Shown: positions 1 to 7,364 of the stretch, piece after piece
Layout: the number at the start of each line of letters is the position of its first letter
Numbering within the stretch: the stretch's first letter is position 1
NCBI GenBank assembly: GCA_964417925.1
Contig: CAYQJV010000029.1
Coordinates: 1-21,374, forward strand
Length of the DNA: 21,374 nucleotides
Direction: 5' to 3'
DNA from: CAYQJV01 sp964417925
Lineage (GTDB): Bacteria; Hydrothermota; Tepidihabitantia; B3-TA06; CAYQJV01
The notes under the pieces: generated by a model
The model's database searches: none
Seen by the model: only the letters and a program-made list of their open reading frames with translations
What the model was told of the DNA's origin: nothing
Made by a program: the position numbers and the translations under genes

Positions 1-1
1 T

Positions 2-259
2 CTTGGGACCTCAACAGAGGAAGATGCAACAGCCTATAATGCTCAACCCCATCTTGTTAGGGTTCCCAATACTACCCTGTTGAGAGCAGTATATCATACT
101 GTAAATGAGGGTTATTATGTCTCTTATTTTTGCTATAATGACCTTGGTGTATGGCAAAAGACGCAGATAGGAGGAATAGGAGGCTATGGGATAGAAGGGC
201 ATCTTCGTTATCCTATGGTTTTTACTCTTCCCAATGTATCTGATATAGTTTTTATGTAA
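2..259 (+). CDS. Secreted propeller-type protein, N-terminal part (truncated by window edge, ends at a frameshift)
   Basis: This frame is open from the window edge to a TAA at 257-259. It reads as repeat-type secreted protein sequence (…QPHLVRVPNTTLLRAVYH…, …GGYGIEGHLRYPMVFTLPN…) like the blades in the next entry (…HPFVYAYGDRVYAIWT…). It stops just where the +1 frame takes over with NLIDTIPPPEDPLGEFWG. Deleting one T from the T5 run at 249-253 would join the two frames into one protein. I therefore read 2-1949 as one gene broken by a one-base indel, either a real mutation or an assembly error. The start codon and signal peptide lie outside the window. No family can be named; beta-propeller is an inference from the repeats. 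Confidence 0.6.
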   Translation, partial: LGTSTEEDATAYNAQPHLVRVPNTTLLRAVYHTVNEGYYVSYFCYNDLGVWQKTQIGGIGGYGIEGHLRYPMVFTLPNVSDIVFM

Positions 260-1949
260 TCTAATAGATACCATACCTCCTCCTGAAGACCCCTTAGGAG
301 AGTTCTGGGGAATTTTAACATTAAGGAAAGAAGGAAACGCATGGGAATATGCACCTCCTATTATATTAGAGGATGCAGAAGATGGAGGATTTCTTTCTCT
401 CTCTGCTGATTTCTATTATGTCAATGTCAATGGGATTGAGAAGGTTCCTCTTTTGATAGCTGGTATAAAGAGGTCAAGGGATCTGGATAATCCATGGGAT
501 AGTTTAATATGTTGGTTCATGGTTTTAGGGAAGGTAAATGATTCATGCTATATAATAGCTCCTCCCTTCCTTGCACCCATAGATTATGATACTTCATCTT
601 ATGGAATTTCCAGTGTTTCAGTATCTACAGATGCAGAGGGAAGTTTTCATGTAGTATACTCTTACAATGGAGAAATAAGATATGTGGTATTTTATCCTAA
701 TCCAGAGTATCCGGACTATGAACATTATCTTCGTACTGGCCCATACGTTATTTATTCCCAAGGTTGTAACTCTCATCCCTTTGTATACGCATACGGAGAC
801 AGGGTATATGCCATATGGACAAAACAGGATATAGAAGAGATAGTGAGGAAATGGAGATATCTTTTGGATCCATCATTAGAGAACTGGTATCCTCCTGAAG
901 ATGAATATGATAACATCTCTCAAACTTCTTATTATTCCTCTGACTGGGGAGTTATGGATGGCAATGCAGTCTCCTGGCAGGATAAACCTAATAACTGGGA
1001 GATAGCAAACAATCTTTCAAGGACCTTAGCAGAACAACTTTATATAAGCAATACTCAGGATATATACAATGCCTATTATCCCCATGTGAATAAATTATAT
1101 GCTGCAGATACTGGAGAGGTCCCTCCTCCTCAGGGAGTGGTGCTTTATCATCTATGGACAGAGGAGAGGCAAGGAGGAGGTTATAACATTGTATTTGATG
1201 AAAGAGAGATTATTCCATCAGTAATGAGTAGGGGAACACATGCAAATCTATCTATTTTCCCTGTTTATTATGAAATAGAAGGAGGAAAGCCGGGTTCTTT
1301 CTACTGTCTTAGAAGAGCAGGAATCTTTTCCATAGATGGGCATTCAATAGATTATGATTCAACCATGCTCATCTATAAGCTTCCATTTTTACAGCCCTGG
1401 ATGAACTATCTTCTTGAGGTTGTGGTTTATACTCCAAATGCCTTCTCTGAATTTGGGATAACCACACAGGAGAGGTTGAGCTTTGATAATCTAAAGGATA
1501 CCACAATAGGTTTATCTCCTGGAAAGGCTGAAACTCTTTACTGCTGGTTACCTAAAAAAGGTTATGCAGAAGATAGAAAAGTGGTACTTACAATTACAGG
1601 GGAGAATGGAGGTCCTGCAATTCTGGAAAGTATAAAGGTTTATGAGTTTGAATCTCTTGAGAAAAAATCTGGTTTTATGGGTGTTAGTGAAGTTTCTTCA
1701 AGTAGGGTGACCATTTATTCAGCTCCAAATACAAAAGGGTTGTGGATAGAGTACGACAAGGAGAGAATAAGAGAGGTAATGGTTTACGATGCTACTGGAA
1801 GGCTGGTAAAAACAATCCGAACAAATACTCATAGGCTTTACTGGGACAGAAGAGATGCCTGGGGTAGGGAGGTTTCTTCTGGGGTGTATTTTGTGAAGGT
1901 AAAAACAGATAAGAATGTGCTGGTTTCAAAGGTGGTATTATGGAGATAG
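249..1949 (+). CDS. Secreted beta-propeller-like protein with C-terminal sorting domain (downstream part of frameshifted gene)
   Basis: The frame is open from 249, after a TAG at 246-248. The first in-frame start is a TTG at 453 (498 residues), but coding-like sequence already runs from about 258, so 453 is probably not the true start. Counting from 453, residues 1-270 are rich in Tyr/Trp with blade-like repeats (DGNAVSWQD, VVLYHLWTEE), suggesting a BNR/sialidase-like or similar propeller. Residues 270-395 look like a beta-sandwich. The last ~75 residues form a FlgD-Ig/type-A-like sorting domain (VMVYDATGRLVKTI, YWDRRDAWGREVSSGVYFVK) ending in a basic VVLWR. This fits export across the outer membrane by a type IX-like route (family knowledge). 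A terminator hairpin follows 14 bases after the stop. The substrate or function is unknown. Confidence 0.75.
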   Translation, partial: FLCNLIDTIPPPEDPLGEFWGILTLRKEGNAWEYAPPIILEDAEDGGFLSLSADFYYVNVNGIEKVPLLIAGIKRSRDLDNPWDSLICWFMVLGKVNDSCYIIAPPFLAPIDYDTSSYGISSVSVSTDAEGSFHVVYSYNGEIRYVVFYPNPEYPDYEHYLRTGPYVIYSQGCNSHPFVYAYGDRVYAIWTKQDIEEIVRKWRYLLDPSLENWYPPEDEYDNISQTSYYSSDWGVMDGNAVSWQDKPNNWEIANNLSRTLAEQLYISNTQDIYNAYYPHVNKLYAADTGEVPPPQGVVLYHLWTEERQGGGYNIVFDEREIIPSVMSRGTHANLSIFPVYYEIEGGKPGSFYCLRRAGIFSIDGHSIDYDSTMLIYKLPFLQPWMNYLLEVVVYTPNAFSEFGITTQERLSFDNLKDTTIGLSPGKAETLYCWLPKKGYAEDRKVVLTITGENGGPAILESIKVYEFESLEKKSGFMGVSEVSSSRVTIYSAPNTKGLWIEYDKERIREVMVYDATGRLVKTIRTNTHRLYWDRRDAWGREVSSGVYFVKVKTDKNVLVSKVVLWR

Positions 1950-1963
1950 GAAAGGGTAAATAT

Positions 1964-1999
1964 TTGAGGGGAGGTATATTCCTCCCCTCAATAATTTTT
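1964..1999 (+). terminator. Rho-independent terminator after the first sorting-domain gene
   Basis: An 11-bp perfect stem, TTGAGGGGAGG (1964-1974) with CCTCCCCTCAA (1981-1991), closes on the 6-base loop TATATT. It is followed by TAATTTTTC and then more T-rich (TTTTC) repeats. It lies 14 bases after the TAG of the upstream gene, where a transcription terminator is expected. It also overlaps a possible signal-peptide reading frame that starts with TTG at 1964 (see findings). Confidence 0.8.
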
Positions 2000-2024
2000 C
2001 TTTTCTTTTCTTTTCTTTTCTTTT
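1995..2024 (+). repeat. Pentanucleotide microsatellite (TTTTC)5-TTTT
   Basis: After an extra T at 1995, five tandem TTTTC units run from 1996 to 2020 and a partial unit ends at 2024. The tract lies between the terminator hairpin and the open frame of the propeller protein. In every frame it encodes a Phe/Leu/Ser-rich hydrophobic stretch like a signal-peptide core. Gain of one unit or loss of two would move the upstream TTG-started frame into the downstream protein frame. Confidence 0.85.
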
Positions 2025-2096
2025 ACATGGGACTGGAACTTTACACTTAAACAGACGATTTTCCATCCTGCATATGATGACATAAAGGCTTATGAT

Positions 2097-3416
2097 GTGA
2101 ATCATGATGGTACCGATGAACTTGTTTTTTTAAGTGTAATGTATCCTGACAGTGTTTTCCCTGCTAACTCAAGGCCATGCCTTATGTACTGGAAGTTTAA
2201 AAATGATAGTTTTGTGCTTGCCAGGGCAGATACCACCCAGTACTTTGGTTACCGGTTTGGTATAGGGGATATAGACAGGGATGGTAAAACAGATATTGTG
2301 GGGGTGATAAATAAAAAGACATATGGTATAGATTACTGGTTGCAGGTGATAGAGAGTCCTGATGAGCATTCCTTTCCCTCTGAGTTGAGATGGGAGGAGA
2401 AGATAGAGGGATGGAATCCTTCCTTAACTGCATTAATTGATTTTGATAAGGATGATAAGTATGAGATGTGGATAAATGTTGATGCATTTACAACAAGGGT
2501 ATGGGAGCAGAGATATCCTAACAGCGAGGTTTCATGGGATGAGGTGATAAACCGTGAGGATACCGCAGTGTGTGAGGTATGTGGAGATTTTGACAATGAT
2601 GGTTTAATGGATTTTGCTGATTTTCATAATACCACATTTTCCACTGCGGTTTGGGAGAACAGGGGTGATAACAGGTATGAGAAGGTGTGGGAGGATAGTG
2701 CTGTATTTGTGAATGGTTTTGATGTTTTTTCAGGTGATACAGATGGTGATGGAGTGGATGAGTTATACATAAGTTTTCATCACCCTGTGGGTTTCAGTGT
2801 ATTTAAGTTTTACCTTGTGTGGTATAGGAATACAGGTAACGATAGTTATGAGCCTGTGATAATAGATAGCACCCATGCAATGTCTCTTTTGGGACCTAAT
2901 GTGGGCAGTGCTTGTGGTGATGTGGATGGGGATGGGAGGGATGAGATTGTGTGGGCATGTGCAAAGGTGGTTTATGTGCTTGACAGGAATGAGGATGGGA
3001 GTTTTGAGAGGAAGTGGTGCTGGGCTAACAATCTTGGGAAGTATACAAATGAATGTGCAAAGATTTTATGTCATGATTTCAATAAGAATGGTTATGATGA
3101 GATAATAATAGGAGGGGAGTATCGGACAGCGGTATATGAGATAGAGTGGGCAGGGATAGAGGAGGAAAGAGAAAGTCATGGGTTATCTTGTATGGTTGGA
3201 AAGGGTGCACTGTGTATAGACTGTCCTCCTGGGGTAAAAGAGGTGGAGATATACGATATGACAGGGAGGTTGGTGAGAGTATTTAAGAATCCTTCTTGTA
3301 GGCTTTACTGGGATGGGAGGGATAAAAAAGGCAGGAGGTTATCCTCAGGAATTTATTTTGTTAGGATACGAAAGGAGGAGAAAAGTCTTATAAAGAAGAT
3401 TTTATTGGTAAGATGA
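2097..3416 (+). CDS. Secreted seven-loop FG-GAP/VCBS-like propeller protein with C-terminal sorting domain
   Basis: The protein has seven Asp-rich calcium-loop motifs in order: DVNHDGTDEL, DIDRDGKTDI, DFDKDDKYEM, DFDNDGLMDF, DTDGDGVDEL, DVDGDGRDEI and DFNKNGYDEI. This matches one per blade of a seven-bladed FG-GAP/VCBS-type propeller (inference). The last ~75 residues are a sorting domain (VEIYDMTGRLVRVF, YWDGRDKKGRRLSSGIYFV) nearly parallel to that of the preceding gene. The formal start is GTG 2097, but it cuts the first loop motif (its Asp-Val are codons 2094 and 2097). The frame is open and coding-like back to 1995 with a signal-peptide-like Phe-rich stretch and no start codon. The true N-terminus is therefore probably upstream and out of frame through the TTTTC repeat. 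It is likely exported and cell-surface or extracellular. The ligand is unknown. Confidence 0.75.
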   Translation: MNHDGTDELVFLSVMYPDSVFPANSRPCLMYWKFKNDSFVLARADTTQYFGYRFGIGDIDRDGKTDIVGVINKKTYGIDYWLQVIESPDEHSFPSELRWEEKIEGWNPSLTALIDFDKDDKYEMWINVDAFTTRVWEQRYPNSEVSWDEVINREDTAVCEVCGDFDNDGLMDFADFHNTTFSTAVWENRGDNRYEKVWEDSAVFVNGFDVFSGDTDGDGVDELYISFHHPVGFSVFKFYLVWYRNTGNDSYEPVIIDSTHAMSLLGPNVGSACGDVDGDGRDEIVWACAKVVYVLDRNEDGSFERKWCWANNLGKYTNECAKILCHDFNKNGYDEIIIGGEYRTAVYEIEWAGIEEERESHGLSCMVGKGALCIDCPPGVKEVEIYDMTGRLVRVFKNPSCRLYWDGRDKKGRRLSSGIYFVRIRKEEKSLIKKILLVR

Positions 3417-3464
3417 AGGATATAGTTGTGAAGGTTGGATTTTGGGTTTACTTATATATTGAAA

Positions 3465-3565
3465 AGTTAAGGATGATGGAATAGCAGAAAGTATGGCTTT
3501 GGGGATACTGGTGCTGTATAACCTCTGATAATAGAAAATATCAGCAAAGAAGATTTTTCAAATAG
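3465..3565 (+). mobile_element. Decayed right end of an insertion sequence (second copy of the 20609-21199 element)
   Basis: By eye, this stretch aligns with the right end of the element near the other window end. GATGATGGAATAGCAGAAAG here matches GATGAGGGGATAGCGGAGAA there, and AGAAAATATCAGCAAAGAAG matches AGAAAATACCAACAATAAGA. Both then run into ATTTTTC(A/G)AA. About 35 bases are missing here in the middle. The short frame GIAESM here parallels GIAEKM in the other copy. No left end or transposase core remains. Confidence 0.5.
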
Positions 3566-3594
3566 TTTCAAGGAATACGGAAATTCACAATATC

Positions 3595-3660
3595 ATAGTA
3601 CAAATAGTAAGGTTTTTTAAGGAAATACCATAAGGTTCCATACATTGCAGTTTGTACTAT
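3595..3660. repeat. 10-bp perfect inverted repeat flanking a 46-bp core
   Basis: ATAGTACAAA at 3595-3604 is repeated inverted as TTTGTACTAT at 3651-3660. A second, overlapping inverted pair uses ACTATA (3656-3661) with TATAGT some 14 bases further right, so the region is nested and palindromic. It could be a tiny transposon derivative, a protein-binding site, or an RNA hairpin from read-through of the upstream gene. Confidence 0.45.
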
Positions 3661-3785
3661 AACATGGATACATTCCTATAGTGTGGGGGAAGGCTCTATG
3701 ATTTCTGACCCTTCTATTAATTTGTATCATTTAATTTGAAATTTAAAAAGAAAAATTTCTTTCACTTCACAGTGAGAAGTATTTT

Positions 3786-5795
3786 CTACTGAGGGAATAA
3801 AAACCCAAGTAAACCTTTACCTATCTCTACTTCTGGTATTTCTTTTATTCTAACTTTTATATCGTATTTTATCTCCTTTCCAAAGGTATACAGGGAAAAT
3901 ATAGCTTCCCAGCAATGTAGATCTTTATTCACTACTAATGAATTTGAAAGGATTTCATGGGATGTAATATTCACCGTGGTTGAATAGTTTAAAGATATCC
4001 CAAACCCAGGTTTAAGAATAAAAGAAAAATTCCCAATTGTATTTCTTTCAGTGCCATGGTCAATAGAAAAGGCAAAGGAAGAGAGAGGAAAAAGAGGAAA
4101 GGTGGAGTCCTGATGAGATGTGTATTGTTGAGTGATGTGGAAAAAGTATGAAAACTTCATGGTATCAGGATAAAGGGTACCATTAAAAGTTATACTTCCC
4201 CATAGAAATACAGGAAGTTCTGCGCATAAAGATATGGGTGAGAGTTTTTTACTTTTAAAATCATAACTCCCGGATAGATTTATCCTGAGGAATTTTATTT
4301 TATAAAAGTTGGAGGTATCCTTTGCTATTTTTGCTTCAAAGTTATTGTGTAAAGAAAAGATTAAATTAAGAGAAGAAAATGAGGTATCAAATCTTGGGAT
4401 TACTACTTTTTTATCCTTAATTGTATTAGGGGAAAAGGATATACCAACGGACGGGGCAATATCATGTAGAATTCCTTCGATCTTTTTACCTATCCAAAAT
4501 ATTCTGTAAAGGTGAAAATTGCAGGTAGAGGTAAAATTGTAATCTCCATCCAAAAATGATGTAGGAGAGAATGTTCTTTTTTCATTTAAGGTTAATGAGT
4601 TTGAAATATTATAGATTCCAAAGATTTTACCCGTATGAGTGAGAGTATAACTTTCACTCAGAGATACTTCTTCCTCATGCGTTTTCTTTTCTATTATTTT
4701 TTTCCTAAAAAGAGAAAAATAGGAAGAAAAAGATAGAGGTGGGATGGTGATAAATTTAGGGAAAAATGAGAAATTGGGTGAATGGATTATAGTTATGGAA
4801 TCTTGAAAATTGTCTTTTCTTGAAAAGACGAGGGAAAAGCCTCCTATATCTGTACTTTTGGAGAAGGAGATGTTTGATTCACCTTCTTTTTTTACCCAAA
4901 GGTTAGGTTCTTCTGCATAGTCATTAATATAACTTGCATCACTTACCATATCTACATGGGCAGTTGAGTGTACCCCATAAAAAAGTAATGCATCGGTATT
5001 TGCTGCGATATTCCATCTTTCTCTTTTTGTATCAATCTCTCTGATGTAAGAACCTCCTATTCTTCCACTGGTAAATGGCTTAACTATCCATATTCCTTCA
5101 AATCCCAGTTTTATTCCCTTTTTTTCCATTACGTCCATTGTGAAGGTAAGGTCTGAGTAATCATTTATAACCCAGTAATAGGAGATCCCTTTTGCGTATT
5201 GCCCTTCATAAGTGGAATTGCCGAATTTAAAGGGAAGAAGACCAGATTTTCTTTTTCTACCAATAGGGAAAAACCAGAAAGGAGCCATTGCTACAGGAAT
5301 TCGGTGTATGGTAAGTACAATCGGTTTTGCAAGTACCATATCATCCAGAAAAATTTTCAATCTTGGAGAATAAAAATAATAGTGTGGAGGATCTTTTTCA
5401 CAAGTAGTATAATATCCATTGATCACATGGATTATTTTTTCTTTAACCAACCATATTCCTTCTCCTCTAAAGTAACCTTTTTCAATTGCTGTCTTTCCAT
5501 ACCACATTACAGCCTTTCGGGTTTTTAAAGAATATTCAAGTTTTTTACCTCTCAAACTATCGGTTTTTGAGCTAAACAGTACATCCTTATAAGCTGTAAG
5601 GATCCTTTTCTCTGTATCAAACACAATGGAATCAGAGAGTATTTTGAGATCTTTATATTTTACTGTTGCCCTACCCAGTAAAAGTACTTTTTTATCTTCG
5701 GTGAAATAAATAATGGTGTCTGCATGAAATTTAACTATTTTTAAAGTATCACTTAATGTATCTTTAAATTGAAAAAAAATTATTAAAAAGATCAG
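3786..5795 (-). CDS. lptD: LptD-like outer-membrane LPS assembly protein (OstA family)
   Basis: LptD inserts lipopolysaccharide into the outer leaflet of the outer membrane and forms the last part of the Lpt bridge (family knowledge). Reading from CTG 5795 gives 669 residues: a short hydrophobic leader (IFLIIFF), an LptA/OstA-like beta-jellyroll (about 15-125, …ADTIIYFTEDKKVLLLG…), then the LptD hallmark at 130-190 (TTCEKDPPHY, PVAMAPFWFFP, KRKSGLLPF). The rest is a beta-strand-rich barrel to the C-terminus. The first conventional start, GTG 5624, would remove the leader and half of the jellyroll. The frame is open upstream and CTG overlaps the TGA of the preceding gene as CTGA, so I prefer 5795. 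No ATG/GTG/TTG exists between the in-frame TGA at 5853-5855 and 5624. It is the second gene of a minus-strand operon. At ~670 residues it is on the short side for LptD. Confidence 0.85.
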   Translation of the reverse strand: MIFLIIFFQFKDTLSDTLKIVKFHADTIIYFTEDKKVLLLGRATVKYKDLKILSDSIVFDTEKRILTAYKDVLFSSKTDSLRGKKLEYSLKTRKAVMWYGKTAIEKGYFRGEGIWLVKEKIIHVINGYYTTCEKDPPHYYFYSPRLKIFLDDMVLAKPIVLTIHRIPVAMAPFWFFPIGRKRKSGLLPFKFGNSTYEGQYAKGISYYWVINDYSDLTFTMDVMEKKGIKLGFEGIWIVKPFTSGRIGGSYIREIDTKRERWNIAANTDALLFYGVHSTAHVDMVSDASYINDYAEEPNLWVKKEGESNISFSKSTDIGGFSLVFSRKDNFQDSITIIHSPNFSFFPKFITIPPLSFSSYFSLFRKKIIEKKTHEEEVSLSESYTLTHTGKIFGIYNISNSLTLNEKRTFSPTSFLDGDYNFTSTCNFHLYRIFWIGKKIEGILHDIAPSVGISFSPNTIKDKKVVIPRFDTSFSSLNLIFSLHNNFEAKIAKDTSNFYKIKFLRINLSGSYDFKSKKLSPISLCAELPVFLWGSITFNGTLYPDTMKFSYFFHITQQYTSHQDSTFPLFPLSSFAFSIDHGTERNTIGNFSFILKPGFGISLNYSTTVNITSHEILSNSLVVNKDLHCWEAIFSLYTFGKEIKYDIKVRIKEIPEVEIGKGLLGFLFPQ

Positions 5796-7210
5796 TGGTA
5801 TTCTACTACTTTTATCTTTATTTTCCCTACAATTCTTAACACCTTTGCCTGTTCAGTGAGTTCCCCTTCGTTAAATTGAATATGAGTAGGATCTGCAGGA
5901 AACTCCCCAAAGGTGGCATCTACGGGTATCCATTTCCCTCCTATGTAAACGCTATTCCAAGCATGATAATAAAAACCATTTTGCAGGTAAACGACCCCTA
6001 CCACTATTTTTGCAGGTATTCCTATTGCTCTGGATAAAGCTGCAAAAAGGATTGCATGTTCATTACAATCTCCTTCCATTGTTTCAAGTACCTCTACTGC
6101 AGAGGGGATGGAAGCAGTGGCTCTTTTCTTTATATTTTTAAACATCCAGTTTACAATCTTCTCTACTCTTTCCTTTGGCCCCTTAGTTCCTTTTGTGATT
6201 TCCTTAGCTTTTGTAATTATTTTGGGATCGTTTGACTGTATATAAAGTGAGGGAGATAAAAATCTCTTTATGAAAGCTGTGGTGTTTTTAATATTTTCTA
6301 TTTCCGGTTTTTTAATGGTTATGATCATTGTATCTTTTTTAAACCTAAATTTTTGGAAATCGTTTTTAAACTTTAACTCTCCAATAGAATCAATCCCTAC
6401 TATCTTTACTTTTAAATATTTAATCTCTCTTGGGTGTTCAATCGTAGAATCTGTTCTTATTGAAAAGTAGGACAAAAGATCCAGCTTTGCAATCTCGGAT
6501 TCTATCTTTAAAGCTTCTTCTCTTGTTTCCCTAAGCATGGTGATTTTGGGTTCCTGAAGTTCTTTTATGCTTAATCCTGTGGAGTCTATCCATACCGAAG
6601 ACTCCATGCCCAACATCTTTGTAATGAAATGAAGGGCTTTGTATATGTGATCTTTTATTTTTATACTTTCCCAACCCAAGACCTCTATTTCTGCATCTAC
6701 AACCGATAATGTTGTAGGTTCAAATACAGATAGTTTTATCTTTCCTTTGATCTTTTTGTTTGCCAAAAGATAGAGTCCTATTGCCGGGGTTGGCAGTAAT
6801 TTATTCCTTAGAGGCCACTCTTTTTTAAATTTCCTATCCACAGTTTCTATTTCCATTACAAGTTTATTGTTCAGTCTTTTTCCCCTTGCATGAAAAGTAT
6901 GTTGTCTTGAAACAAGGTCAAATTCAAATCCTTTAAGTTCAAAAGTGCTGTCAGTAAAGGCATCAAAATTTGAAGAAAATTTTTCCTCTCTCCCCATTAA
7001 AAAAATTTTCATTCTCGTCTTTTGCCGAAATGTCCACCCTGTATCGCTTTTTTCCACCTTAGTATATACATATCCTATTTTAGAACCTCCTACGTACATA
7101 CCCATCCAATCTTCAATTGTTGGGGATTGTGTTATAGAGAATGAAGTATTATTTGTTTTTTTGCAGAAAAGAAGAGCAATGCAAAATATAAACAACTTTT
7201 TTATTTTCAT
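5792..7210 (-). CDS. Exported transglutaminase-like (papain-fold) protein
   Basis: This 472-residue protein has an N-terminal signal or lipoprotein-type segment (KKLFIFCIALLFCKK; Cys16 follows Leu-Leu-Phe, not a classic lipobox). A long middle region follows, then a transglutaminase core at the C-terminus. The catalytic triad is visible as Cys382 (EGDCNEHA), His416 (YYHAWNSVY) and Asp431 (WIPVDATFGEF). Members of this superfamily act as cysteine proteases, amidases or cross-linkers, and the substrate cannot be told from sequence. It lies directly upstream of lptD with an overlapping stop/start, so the two are co-translated. A role in the periplasm or envelope is inferred. The ATG at 7210 lacks a Shine-Dalgarno sequence; a strong promoter ends only 6 bases upstream, so the mRNA is probably leaderless. 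Confidence 0.85.
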   Translation of the reverse strand: MKIKKLFIFCIALLFCKKTNNTSFSITQSPTIEDWMGMYVGGSKIGYVYTKVEKSDTGWTFRQKTRMKIFLMGREEKFSSNFDAFTDSTFELKGFEFDLVSRQHTFHARGKRLNNKLVMEIETVDRKFKKEWPLRNKLLPTPAIGLYLLANKKIKGKIKLSVFEPTTLSVVDAEIEVLGWESIKIKDHIYKALHFITKMLGMESSVWIDSTGLSIKELQEPKITMLRETREEALKIESEIAKLDLLSYFSIRTDSTIEHPREIKYLKVKIVGIDSIGELKFKNDFQKFRFKKDTMIITIKKPEIENIKNTTAFIKRFLSPSLYIQSNDPKIITKAKEITKGTKGPKERVEKIVNWMFKNIKKRATASIPSAVEVLETMEGDCNEHAILFAALSRAIGIPAKIVVGVVYLQNGFYYHAWNSVYIGGKWIPVDATFGEFPADPTHIQFNEGELTEQAKVLRIVGKIKIKVVEYH

Positions 7211-7216
7211 GATTAA

Positions 7217-7244
7217 ATAATATTCTTTTTGAAAAAATAGTCAA
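7217..7244 (-). promoter_or_regulatory. Sigma-70-type promoter for the transglutaminase-lptD operon, leaderless
   Basis: On the minus strand, TTGACT (7244-7239) and TATTAT (7222-7217) are separated by 16 bases. Each hexamer differs from consensus at one base. Only six bases (TTAATC) lie between the -10 box and the ATG at 7210, so transcription should begin at or next to the start codon. This agrees with the lack of a ribosome-binding site. Confidence 0.7.
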
Positions 7245-7267
7245 GAAAAAGTTAAAAAATAAAAAAT

Positions 7268-7295
7268 TTGATTTTTTTGTAAATTAAAGTAAAAT
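7268..7295 (+). promoter_or_regulatory. Weak candidate promoter for the DUF2007-rmlD-ispE run
   Basis: TTGATT (7268-7273) and TAAAAT (7290-7295) have a 16-base spacer. They lie 70 bases before the ATG at 7365, in the divergent intergenic region. The area is so A/T-rich that a chance match is possible. The equal spacer to the stronger promoters in the window gives mild support. Confidence 0.35.
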
Positions 7296-7364
7296 TACCT
7301 ATGCTTAAATTTCCTATTTTATCAATTAGATGGAAAAGGAGAAAAAACCATATAGAAAACTTTT

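Larger units (their letters stand above)
3417..3785. other. Gene-free region between convergent genes
   Basis: No credible coding frame is seen. The stretch lies between the 3' ends of the plus-strand propeller gene and minus-strand lptD. It contains a decayed insertion-sequence right end (about 3465-3565) and a pair of 10-bp inverted repeats (3595-3604 and 3651-3660), entered separately. A weak A/T-rich palindrome at about 3740-3755 and a short hairpin at 3763-3780 could help end lptD transcription, but neither is a convincing terminator. Confidence 0.6.

Noticed and set aside
11..274. Minus-strand open frame opposite the first gene fragment
   Set aside because: It is antisense to a frame with clear secreted-protein repeats and has no motif or ribosome-binding site.
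3735..3785. Terminator for lptD on the minus strand
   Set aside because: A five-pair hairpin (ACTTC/GAAGT) and an A/T palindrome are present, but they are too weak to call.
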